From positions 1,523,501 to 1,587,500 of the forward strand of contig JALGQZ010000013.1 in the NCBI GenBank assembly GCA_023105745.1: a stretch of DNA of 64,000 nucleotides, in the 5' to 3' direction. Of this stretch, positions 30,584 to 42,604 are shown piece by piece. The position numbers and the translations under genes are program-made. Numbering within the stretch: position 1 is the first letter of the stretch; each line of letters opens with the position of its first letter. This stretch comes from Austropuccinia psidii (taxonomy: Eukaryota > Basidiomycota > Pucciniomycetes > Pucciniales > Sphaerophragmiaceae). The notes below the pieces were generated by a model. It did no database searches and had not been told where the DNA came from. It was given only the letters and a program-made list of their open reading frames with translations.

Positions 30584-32572
30584 TGTGGGAACTCCTCTTG
30601 TGTGGGAGTTAAATGAGGCAGTACCTGGAGGGGGAAATCACAGGTAACTAGTTTTGAATTGCTAATAACTCCTGTAACCAAGGGTGGCAAGGGTGTATTG
30701 CCTGCCCCTCCTAAAATACTGAACAAAATCTTCCTTGGAGCTCACAAATCAAAATAAAATTAGTAAGTGGCTTTACAAATGCAGAATACAAAATGCAGCA
30801 GTCTCAGATCAGACCTATTTAATAAATAATATAGAAAAATAATGTCAGTTATTTTGGTTAAATTTGAGATTTTAATAAAATACTTGTCTGTTTAATTTTG
30901 ATATTTGTTTTTTTGGTTAAATTAAGGTGAGTTGTTTCTTCCTGGTGATAAATCCTTGGTAGGATGGGTTATTTAAGGTTTTATGGAAAATTTGATTGGT
31001 GTTGATAAAGGTAATTTTGTTAAGGTATAGTTATAATAGAGTAAAATAATTTTTTAAAGGTTTCTTATTTTTTTAAGAGTGTTTAATAATAAGATAAAAT
31101 TGTATTTGTTGAATTTAAGAGGTAAGGCTCTTTGATATTGGAATTTTTAAAGGGGTAAGTTATTTTTAAGTCTTGATAAATGGTGTTAATTTTACTAGAT
31201 AAGGTATGTTAATGAAGTAGTAACCCTAATATTGGGTCCTGGTTAATTTTTATTTTTATTTTGATAATAATAAGATTTCACTGAGCTTAGCTACTGGGCA
31301 ATATTTAACACTTTACTTCCACTGAGCTTAGCTACTGGGCAAGTAAAATTCACTATAATTCTCTGGACTACCTCCCAGGTGAGGGATGAATTATTCCTGT
31401 GCTTTGAATGTGCAGGGGATATAATTTGCATGGGGGGAATTTGAAATTTGGGGAGAGAGAGCCCCTCTATTTATACCTTTTGGGATCCCAGGGGGCCCTC
31501 CATGGGAGTCGTCTTTTTCCACTTCAATTCCTCTTGATTTCATCATGTGATCCATTTTTGGTGAGGACCTTTCTTGCATGGGTCAGGTGATTTAAGGTTT
31601 GGTGATGATTTTTTCTCTACACAGCCTCCATTCATCAAATGATGGTCTTTTGGTGAACTAATTATGATGTGATATTCTTGGATTTTCCTTGCATGCATGA
31701 GGTCATTTCATTTTGGCTGAGGATTTTTGTTGTGCACAGCCTCTTTTCTGTCACATGATATTCTGTTGGTGGATGGAGTATCACATGAGGAACTTGAAAT
31801 TCCTTTGCATATGTCATATTTTAGGCTTGGTAGAAGTGGCTGTGTAATTTATGCAAGTGTCATAGTTGTTTTTCTTCTCTTTGAGCTTTAAAATGAGGTC
31901 AGGTGATAGTTTCTTGCACTGATCAATTTACTGTTATGTATGAGATGATGTGATTTTTGATTTTGACACATGCTATGCATAGTCATGTGGTTGAGATTTA
32001 ATCAAAATTGTGGACTGCATGCGGCCTGTTGTAACTAGATTTAACTTTCATGAGGTGATGAGTGGTGTAACTAATTCTGATCCTGTTTTAAGGTTTCAAG
32101 TGGGGTTACTATGGATTTAAAATAAGGTACTCCTGTGGCTGTGTTGTAAATTACTTTCAGGAATTCCATGGGGTTGAGCTTTGCATCATGTGACTTTCTA
32201 TGTTGAATGCAAGGTGGCTGTGTAGCTAATGCATGTGTCATTTCCATGCTGTATGAGTCCTATGGCTATAAGGGGGTGTAAGGCTGGGTGGGGTGTGTAA
32301 TTTAAAGGGTGGTACCTTATTTGTTGTAACTATTTTACTATATGTAGCTTGATTTTTTACATATGCAGAATGAAATTGAATAATTTATTTAAACACATAC
32401 ACTGCCCTTTGGTGCCTGCACCATGTTTTTATGAGTCAAAACCAGCTTCTTGCTGTAAAATTGACCTTTTGGTGTAAAATTTGAGTGTAAGTCTGCCTGT
32501 AGGCTGTACTTACTGCTGTTATGGGGTACTATGAGCTCAAGCCTGGTGAAAAAAATGGTATGGAATACCACA
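30584..32572 (-). mobile_element. Element B 5' LTR
   Basis: 1,989 bp, near-identical to 8655-10628. Its left end here reads TGTGGGAACTCCTCTTGTGTGGGAG. The other LTR has lost the bases between the two TGTGGGA words. The right end is GGAATACCACA followed by ATAC. In element orientation it starts TGTGGTATTCC and should carry the promoter and transcript start, which I could not place. Confidence 0.85.
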
Positions 32573-34210
32573 ATACCACATAAAAGAATTGTGAAAATTT
32601 TCATTTTTCTCAATTTCACACCAAAATAATCGGAATGTGAGAAATCCCATGCTACATATACACTAACAATAGTGTTATGCATGTTTGTGGCAATTAATAT
32701 TATGGTATTCTTTCATGCACTTTTGGTACACCCATAGTGGATATCAGTCTTGAAGCCTGAAATTGTATTTTGGACGTGAAAATAGTCAAGGGGGACCAAA
32801 GACATCAAAGAGAGCCAGGGTACGCAACTATGAGGCCTCTGGGGCATAGAAAGCTCCAAATCTTGGATACATGGCTGATCATGGCCCAATTAGTAAACTA
32901 AAACTTTTTGGGAACTTGGTTACAAAGTCAAAACTTGATTACATCATGAGAAAATAGCAAATAAGCTGCTATTTTGATGTGAAAAGGAGGTAAAGAGCAA
33001 CTTAGACTCCTGTAACCATGTCAATTCTTAATGACTTTCAATGGATAAACATCAAAAGAGTAATTAAAGCCCTTTTTTGACTAGTATCCATTGATGTATC
33101 TCATAGAAACCAGCCATATACTGCTATTTGCAATTCTATGTAGAAATGAGGTAAAAACTTCAAAAATTCATTAAAAATACAATTCTTAATGAATCTTTCT
33201 GAAACTTTCAGAACCAATGAGAACCTGTAGAATTGATATAAAAACCATAAAGAATTATACTTCTATTTGTAAAATTGACGTTTTTACTTACAGTCCATTT
33301 TTGATGATTCCATGTGAAATACTGAATTTTTAAAAATTCACAGAAAATACAATCTGTGATGAAATTTCCAATAAAATTGATAAATTTCAAAAATGAATGA
33401 TTATTTTGGAATAAAGGAAGATTTAAAGTTATTACTCCTTTTGTTCTTAACCACAAATGGGTTGGTAGTCACATAAAAACATCAATTAAGTAATTATGAC
33501 AATCTTATGTGACAAAAAATGATGCAATCAGTAATCAAAAAGGTTTGATTGTTTTCTCACTAACTGGTTTTTCAGTTTGCTCCATGGCACACCTCTGTGA
33601 GCTGTCTTAGACTTAAAAGAGGCTTCCCTTGCTGGTTTTTCCAAAAGCATCACATTATTCTATTATACCTTTATTCCCAACAAGTAAGTATTAGTTAAAA
33701 ACTTTTCTTGAGTGTTATAATCCTTCATAATCAATCAGAAAGACGTGAAATTTTAGAAATCAACTATATATTGTTGTAATACTGCTTTATATCCATTTTT
33801 GATCTTTCAAACCCACAATTATCCATAAAATTTCTCTACTTTGATCTTTAATAAGTTCTTTGGAGTATCAGTGAGTGTTTTGATTTAATTCTTAAGGTTT
33901 TTCTCTAGTAATAGTTCTCTTCAAGAGATACTTTCATAATTATTCTTATAAAAGATAATTATATATTAAAATATTTTATTATTTTAATAAATAAGATTTA
34001 TTATTGAATTCTTCTAGTAATTGATTCTTGTAGACAATTAATGGTTACTGTTATAATCACTAGTAGTGTACAGCAAGTAAAAGAAATAGTTAATTAATTA
34101 ATTCTTTAATTGTGGTTATAATAACTTTCATTATTATATTTCATAAGAACATTCATAGTACTGTTGATTAATAATAATGCTATCAACAAGTTTCATAGAC
34201 ACATCTTACA
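32573..34210 (+). mobile_element. Right part of R-family LTR copy R2, interrupted by element B
   Basis: It follows R1 from about 5905 to its end: ATACCACATAAAAG, AAGACATCAAAGAGAGCCAGGG, GTAAAGAGC, and finally CATAGACACATCTTACA. The right flank is AATTC. The 5' portion is missing beyond 8585, so no duplication can be tested. Confidence 0.8.
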
Positions 34211-36342
34211 AATTCTGTCAAGACACTCTTCATGGAGCTTTCTGATTCTTATACAGGGCTTTATGGGGGTGGAGCTTCTCATTTTAAGTTCCTCTCCTGG
34301 TATGTATGTATGAAGGGCTTTCTACATCTTCAAAAAATCACCATGGCCACTTTGCGGGAGTTCCTTGTCAATTGAATTCACAGAAATCAGCATCAACCAG
34401 TCCCAGGGCCAATAAATTCAACCCCCTTTTTTTCATTCCTTTTTTTATTCTTATTTTTTTATTGGGGTTCTCCTCATCAGATCATTTGTTTTTTGTGAAA
34501 TACTTTTTTGAATTCAACTTCAAGCAGAAGCCAATACCAAAATAATCCAATAGAAACATTATCCTCATTTACATATTCCTCATCAGTAATTGTTCTCTAT
34601 TTCTTGAATATCAGTCTTTCCTTCTAATCCTTTCTGTTCTTCACTTCACAGTTCAGAGTACATTGTCATGGTTCTCAGAAGCTCACCATTCCCAAAAAGG
34701 GAAGTACCTTTACAAACCATGTGAAGAAGTCTTTTTTTATTCCCCAAAGCATTTTGAAATTATTGTTTCATCTTCTACAGAAGACTTTCTGCCAAAAAAC
34801 TTCGCAGAAACTCTTTGTCCAGGCTGTTTTTGAAAACCTTGGTACATTTCATTATTTTAGGACCCACATTTGGTTAGGCAAGTTTCAGTTTCAGCCCCTC
34901 AAGGGGCCTCCTTCCAGATGCAATTTTCTCCATGATCTACAGACCTTAGGTGGTCAAAGACTATTTTGTACCCACAAGGTCAAAATTGAAATATAACTTT
35001 TACTTTCCCCAAGCTGGTCATAAGGCCTATGAATACCTCTCCAGTCATGTAGGACTATTCAAGACTAGCAGATCTCTTCAGGAAGCTACTCTACCAAGGG
35101 TTCATGAAGCTCACCAATGGACCATTACCCCTCAATCTCTCAGAACTATCATCTTTGTTTTCCTGTGGCTACAGCCCTGGAAATCTCATTCCCTAAGTAT
35201 GAGAATAAAATAATTATGCCACCTCTTTACAGTAGATCTTCCCCTGCCACTGTCATTCTCTTAATATTTAGCTATGGCAATCTCCTCAAGGAAAACTTCT
35301 TCAAGAGGAAAGGTTCCAGAATAAAAATTTTAAATAAAACAAGGCCAGCATCTTCCTTAAGTCAGGCTGCGTCATTCATCATTCAATATTCCCTCAAGGG
35401 AATACTTTCCATGAATATTAAATGATGATCCAAGACCATTTTTAAAGATTTAAAAGCTCATCAAATCAATGGAATACACCATCCAGACATACATACTGAA
35501 GTCAAAACAACCTGTATATTATTTAACATTTTTTTAAATGCACCCCAATACTGTGGGTATTTCAATCAAACCCGTTCATTTCCCAATATGGCCAATGTAC
35601 ATTTTGAAAAACAGTCAATGCATAATTTAACCAATCATAAATATGGGTTTTCAACCTTCAAGGATCAAGGTTTCAGCTTTTCCCATTTACTGGCTACTAT
35701 TACATCTGCTAGGCCCTTTTCTTCAACTCATTCATCTACTGAATTTCTTTTTATCATTGATTTATCTCATACTTTCATATTGTATACTAAATATTGAGAT
35801 ATTATTTTGCAAATTTTTCTTTCCACTTCAGTGGATATTGGTGGTCATATCCTCCCTAATCCCTTCTTCTTTCCAAAAACAATGAAACAATGACATTAGA
35901 ATTTAAATTTTGGGCTCCTTGGCCATTGTGCATCTTCTCTCTTGTGACTATGTTTGTACTGATTATTTTGTTTTTCAAGAAATATAATCTATATTCTTGT
36001 ATTTTTTCAATTCTTGGGAGTCCATCTGACTGAGATCATATCCCCTGAGCTCTATTCCATTCTGTTTTCCCCAAGAGTCTTTCTGAAAATTACATTCAGC
36101 TATCACTTCAAAAACACTTTTCTAAAAATAATAGTTCACATTCTCAAGTTTCCACAGCAAAAAAAATCCCTTCATCCAAATTGAACCTTATCTGGCATCT
36201 GTTGATTTCATTTTTCTGAATATAAAACAAATCAGTCATATTTTGGCTTATCATAAATAACTTTTACTTGATGTAGGGATGCCCCTAATCCTTCTCCAAA
36301 TGAATAAATATTTTAGCTTGTGAAGCCAATCAGAGAAATAGA
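34211..36342. repeat. Degenerate gypsy-like sequence
   Basis: The first 200 bp contain a weak third copy of the element A 3' block (CTTTATGG, CTCCTGGTATG, AATCACCATGGCCAC). The rest shows short, stop-ridden frames, one with FLFIIDLSH resembling the protease-region FFIIDSPKG of element A at 90-110. No domain can be called with confidence. Confidence 0.3.
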
Positions 36343-36347
36343 ATTTA

Positions 36348-37767
36348 TGTCAGCCTGTGACTCAAAACCAGAGCACAAGCATGACAGCCAAATACCATAA
36401 ACCAATGGTAAAGCCAAGATACCACCAAAACATGGAGCTGAGCCAAATCAGCTCAAAAGGTATCAAAGGAAAGAACAGACCCACAAATTTCCAAATACAC
36501 AAGTCCCATTATCATAGAACAAGGAATAACAAAGTTATCCCTTCTCAAAGTTGTTGCTGAGCAAAAACCTTATTTTTCACCTCTCATCTGAAATCCAGAG
36601 GAAGAGGCTTAACCCCATCAAATGGGTATTCAAATTAAAGCTCTAAGTCAGGGCTATCCAATGGTACTAGTCAAATTGAGCTAGGACCACAACTACAGGA
36701 GTCATGCGCAAAATAAGGTCAAATAAAGGTTAATAAAATATTCACCTTCCATCTAACTTCTACAGTTTTAGTGTGAGATACCTAAAGTGGGATCTTTTTG
36801 GAAAGATAAAAATCAGGGATATCTGATGGTGCATCCATTTCCCATATCTCATCTAGAAAAAAGGTTATGGGGCATACAAGCTCCATACAGATTTTAAGCA
36901 AATCATACATATGTACAAAAAATCTTGTACATGGAAAGACTTTGCCATATTCAATTATAGAGATATCAAATGAGGTACCATTGTGTAGAACACATCCAGG
37001 GATACACAATGAACCAACTTTGATCTTGATATCTCAAAAACTGACAAAGTTATGGCAGTTTTAAGGTCAAAATCTCGAATTTAGACCAATGTAGCCTTAC
37101 TGTGAGATAATATCCCATAACTATGATTATGAGGTGTCAAACAGACAAAGAAGCTTGTTTCTACTTCAATACCTCATAGTTCATTCAATACTGGGGTCCC
37201 ATACAGGAGGTGTACAGCATTCATCAGAAGACGGCTATGTGGTCTCCAGATGAAGATTTTCACCCTGTATTGGTGAAAACTGCCCAGATGTGGTTTCAAA
37301 ACCACATATGAGCCCAATAAAAGCTATAAAGGCCTTGTAACAGCCACAAGCCAGTCCTTGTAAGTGCAAAATCCTTACTTCCTCTAGGTGGAAATGTCTG
37401 GAGGACTTTTTCATCAAGTTTAGGATATAAAGGGGCCTTTTCTCCACCAGAAAAGGTTTCCTCATCCTTCTCTTGAATTCCTACGTAGTAGAACTGTAGA
37501 AATAGCTATACTCTTAGAAAATAATCAGGTTATAATTATAGCATCAATTATTGAAGTAGTTATTACAGTAAACCAACTGATAATTATTGCACCCAGGGCT
37601 TTCAACAGCGCTCATCACCACTATTCCTCAATAGTAAAGCCTTGTATACCTCATCATCATCCTTTATTATCACCAAGAAAACCTTTTTAATCACTTTAAC
37701 CATGTCAAAGTCATACTTACAGCTTGTAATTAGTGGTAATTAGCTTCATCATAGACTCAGCCCAACA
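36348..37767 (-). mobile_element. Solo LTR, family X (copy X1)
   Basis: About 1,420 bp, reverse orientation, homologous over its length to 53171-54587 and 54747-56176. The left end on the + strand is TGTCAGCCTGTGACTC. Flanks ATTTA (36343-36347) and ATGTA (37768-37772) look like a target duplication with one mutation. No coding sequence adjoins it. Confidence 0.75.
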
Positions 37768-39094
37768 ATGTAATCAAGAACAAAATATACTAACCTTTCA
37801 TACCTGAGTATATCAAATACTAAAAAAATATATCTCATACAAGAATAAGGCTAAAAAGGGAAATCTTAAAACTAAGCATATGCCATTACTATACAAATCA
37901 TATGAAAATTAATCAAGTTATAACTACTTTTGAATTGAATGAACACCAAATAAGTTAAAGCTTTCTTTTAAGATCTCCGTTACCTTACAAATATTCAAGG
38001 GAAAGCCTGTGAAAGTTGAATTATTATTAAATCTCACCGTGAGAACTTTCCAATTTTGTCATCCATTTCCCAGAATCACTCCTTCCTCAAGAAATATCAT
38101 GTCCATACCTTTTACCCAGACAAAACCCCTTGAAATTTTAAGAGGACTTGTAGACAGGTGTACATAATGTAACCAAATTTAATATTCAAAATTGTTGAAC
38201 CACAAAATGAAAATCAAAAAATGCAAAAAAAAATGAGAAAAGGATCCATTCAAATTTTTCAACCTCCAAATAAAAATTTGAAGCAAAAAATGTTGAATTT
38301 TGGTTGAAAAAATGATTTATGGAAAGAATTCATGAGTCAAAAAAATTGAAAAATACCATTTATGGAATCAACCACAGCATAACCATGCCATAAGTGGTAT
38401 TAAAAGTATATTTATGGCATTAACAATGATCTGAAAAGACAAAGAAATTCCTTTTATGGAGTTTATGGGATTTATGAAATTAATTATCAAATTGAAATGT
38501 CATTGTTCATGCTGTTTATGGCATCAACAATACCAATTCTGCTGTTTCTGGCATAAATCATTCCATTTATGACATAAATTGGGATTTTCCAAATCCAGGT
38601 CTATATTAGCTAAAATTTAATTTTCAAACACCCCTCATTTTGTGATACCAAAAAATTACCAACGCTTACCAATTTATGACAAATCCACATAAGGGCATAA
38701 ATCTTTTCTTTTTCCAATTACTTATGTGGGTTTACCAATAGGCCAAATTAATTATGAGTATCTGGAACTTATTTGAATTAATTAAAATGAATTACAAGAA
38801 ATCGAAGCTAATTGAAATAAAAAAAACCTGATATGCGTTATTTCAAGCTAATTAAAATAAACAAAATTCATGAGCATGAGTTACAATTAGTAAAAATTAA
38901 TTAGAATTGTTTAAAATTTAGTATGAATTACAATAAATGAAAAGGATTTGAAATAAAGAAAGCTTGACAGCAATTATTCCAAGCTAATTGAAATTGATAC
39001 AATTGATGAGCATTAGTTGAAATTGGTAAAAAATAAACAAAACTTCCAAAAATCAATGAAAATGAATTAAACCACTAAAAATCAAGTGAAAGGG
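37768..39094. repeat. AT-rich spacer and decayed left flank of the satellite
   Basis: No gene is seen. From 38340 to 38580 the words TTTATGG and GGCAT-AA recur irregularly. From about 38750 the sequence grades into AATTAA/AATTGA words that look like mutated satellite units. Confidence 0.5.
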
Positions 39095-41842
39095 ATTAAA
39101 ATTAATTAAAATTAATTAAAATTAATTAAAATTAATTAAAATTAATTAAAATTAATTAAAATTAATTAAAATTAATTAAAATTAATTAAAATTAATTAAA
39201 ATTAATTAAAATTAATTAAAATTAATTAAAATTAATTAAAATTAATTCAAATTAATTAAAATTAATTAAAATTAATTAAAATTAATTAAAATTAATTAAA
39301 ATTAATTAAAATTAATTAAAATTAATTAAAATTAATTAAAATTAATTAAAATTAATTAAAATTAATTAAAATTAATTAAAATTAATTAAAATTAATTAAA
39401 ATTAATTAAAATTAATTAAAATTAATTCAAATTAATTAAAATTAATTCAAATTAATTCAAATTAATTAAAATTAATTAAAATTAATTAAAATTAATTCAA
39501 ATTAATTAAAATTAATTCAAATTAATTAAAATTAATTCAAATTAATTAAAATTAATTCAAATTAATTAAAATTAATTCAAATTAATTAAAATTAATTCAA
39601 ATTAATTAAAATTAATTCAAATTAATTAAAATTAATTAAAATTAATTAAAATTAATTAAAATTAATTAAAATTAATTCAAATTAATTAAAATTAATTAAA
39701 ATTAATTAAAATTAATTAAAATTAATTAAAATTAATTAAAATTAATTAAAATTAATTAAAATTAATTAAAATTAATTAAAATTAATTAAAATTAATTAAA
39801 ATTAATTCAAATTAATTAAAATTAATTAAAATTAATTAAAATTAATTAAAATTAATTAAAATTAATTAAAATTAATTAAAATTAATTAAAATTAATTAAA
39901 ATTAATTCAAATTAATTAAAATTAATTCAAATTAATTAAAATTAATTAAAATTAATTAAAATTAATTAAAATTAATTAAAATTAATTAAAATTAATTAAA
40001 ATTAATTAAAATTAATTCAAATTAATTAAAATTAATTCAAATTAATTAAAATTAATTCAAATTAATTAAAATTAATTAAAATTAATTAAAATTAATTAAA
40101 ATTAATTAAAATTAATTAAAATTAATTCAAATTAATTAAAATTAATTAAAATTAATTAAAATTAATTAAAATTAATTAAAATTAATTCAAATTAATTAAA
40201 ATTAATTAAAATTAATTAAAATTAATTAAAATTAATTAAAATTAATTAAAATTAATTAAAATTAATTAAAATTAATTAAAATTAATTAAAATTAATTAAA
40301 ATTAATTAAAATTAATTAAAATTAATTAAAATTAATTAAAATTAATTAAAATTAATTAAAATTAATTAAAATTAATTAAAATTAATTAAAATTAATTAAA
40401 ATTAATTAAAATTAATTAAAATTAATTAAAATTAATTAAAATTAATTAAAATTAATTAAAATTAATTAAAATTAATTAAAATTAATTAAAATTAATTAAA
40501 ATTAATTAAAATTAATTAAAATTAATTAAAATTAATTAAAATTAATTAAAATTAATTAAAATTAATTAAAATTAATTAAAATTAATTAAAATTAATTAAA
40601 ATTAATTAAAATTAATTAAAATTAATTAAAATTAATTAAAATTAATTAAAATTAATTAAAATTAATTAAAATTAATTAAAATTAATTAAAATTAATTAAA
40701 ATTAATTAAAATTAATTAAAATTAATTAAAATTAATTAAAATTAATTAAAATTAATTAAAATTAATTAAAATTAATTAAAATTAATTAAAATTAATTAAA
40801 ATTAATTAAAATTAATTAAAATTAATTAAAATTAATTAAAATTAATTAAAATTAATTAAAATTAATTAAAATTAATTAAAATTAATTAAAATTAATTAAA
40901 ATTAATTAAAATTAATTAAAATTAATTAAAATTAATTAAAATTAATTAAAATTAATTAAAATTAATTAAAATTAATTAAAATTAATTAAAATTAATTAAA
41001 ATTAATTAAAATTAATTAAAATTAATTAAAATTAATTAAAATTAATTAAAATTAATTAAAATTAATTAAAATTAATTAAAATTAATTAAAATTAATTAAA
41101 ATTAATTAAAATTAATTAAAATTAATTAAAATTAATTAAAATTAATTAAAATTAATTAAAATTAATTAAAATTAATTAAAATTAATTAAAATTAATTAAA
41201 ATTAATTAAAATTAATTAAAATTAATTAAAATTAATTAAAATTAATTAAAATTAATTAAAATTAATTAAAATTAATTAAAATTAATTAAAATTAATTAAA
41301 ATTAATTAAAATTAATTAAAATTAATTAAAATTAATTAAAATTAATTAAAATTAATTAAAATTAATTAAAATTAATTAAAATTAATTAAAATTAATTAAA
41401 ATTAATTAAAATTAATTAAAATTAATTAAAATTAATTAAAATTAATTAAAATTAATTAAAATTAATTAAAATTAATTAAAATTAATTAAAATTAATTAAA
41501 ATTAATTAAAATTAATTAAAATTAATTAAAATTAATTAAAATTAATTAAAATTAATTAAAATTAATTAAAATTAATTAAAATTAATTAAAATTAATTAAA
41601 ATTAATTAAAATTAATTAAAATTAATTAAAATTAATTAAAATTAATTAAAATTAATTAAAATTAATTAAAATTAATTAAAATTAATTAAAATTAATTTAA
41701 AATTAATTAAAATTAATTAAAATTAATTAAAATAATTAATTAAAATTAATTAAAATTAATTAAAATTATTAAAATTAATTAAAATTAATTAAAATTAATA
41801 AAATTAATTAAATTAATTAAAATTAATTAAAATTAATTAATT

Positions 41843-42000
41843 AATTTTAATTAATTTTAATTAATTTTAATTAATTTTAATTAATTTTAATTAATTTTAA
41901 TTAATTTTAATTAATTTTAATTAATTTTAATTAATTTAAATTAATTTTAATTAATTTTAATTAATTTTAATTAATTTTAATTAATTCTTAATTTAATTTT
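41843..42000. repeat. Inverted segment of the 10-bp satellite
   Basis: Units read TTAATTTTAA here, the reverse complement of the main array, with a switch point at TTAATTAATTAATTTT near 41843. The orientation is mixed up to the gap at 42105. Confidence 0.8.
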
Positions 42001-42104
42001 AATTAATTTTAATTAATAATTAATTAAAATTAATTAAATTAATTAATTAATTAATTTATAATTAATTTTAACTTAATTTAATTAATTAAATTAATTTTTA
42101 ATTA

Positions 42105-42604
42105 NNNNNNNNNNNNNNNNNNNNNNNNNNNNNNNNNNNNNNNNNNNNNNNNNNNNNNNNNNNNNNNNNNNNNNNNNNNNNNNNNNNNNNNNNNNNNNNN
42201 NNNNNNNNNNNNNNNNNNNNNNNNNNNNNNNNNNNNNNNNNNNNNNNNNNNNNNNNNNNNNNNNNNNNNNNNNNNNNNNNNNNNNNNNNNNNNNNNNNNN
42301 NNNNNNNNNNNNNNNNNNNNNNNNNNNNNNNNNNNNNNNNNNNNNNNNNNNNNNNNNNNNNNNNNNNNNNNNNNNNNNNNNNNNNNNNNNNNNNNNNNNN
42401 NNNNNNNNNNNNNNNNNNNNNNNNNNNNNNNNNNNNNNNNNNNNNNNNNNNNNNNNNNNNNNNNNNNNNNNNNNNNNNNNNNNNNNNNNNNNNNNNNNNN
42501 NNNNNNNNNNNNNNNNNNNNNNNNNNNNNNNNNNNNNNNNNNNNNNNNNNNNNNNNNNNNNNNNNNNNNNNNNNNNNNNNNNNNNNNNNNNNNNNNNNNN
42601 NNNN
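42105..42604. other. Assembly gap of exactly 500 N
   Basis: A run of 500 undetermined bases inside the satellite. The round length suggests a placeholder rather than a measured distance. Confidence 0.98.

Larger units (their letters stand above)
8655..32572 (-). mobile_element. Giant Ty3/gypsy LTR retrotransposon, element B (full length, nested insertions)
   Basis: Two LTRs of about 1.97-1.99 kb bracket 20 kb of internal sequence. In minus-strand order it reads LTR, primer binding site, Gag-Pro, two accessory ORFs, a long hairpin-rich non-coding region, pol, polypurine tract, LTR. The termini are the perfect inverted words TGTGG...CCACA. A 4-bp duplication ATAC flanks it (8651-8654 and 32573-32576), and the disrupted R-family LTR is continuous across it. 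Without the nested 4.1 kb LTR insertion it is still about 19.8 kb, far above the usual 5-12 kb of fungal Ty3 elements. LTR divergence looks like about 5% in the stretch compared by eye. Gag-Pro, pol and one accessory ORF carry stops, so this copy is not autonomous. Confidence 0.85.
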
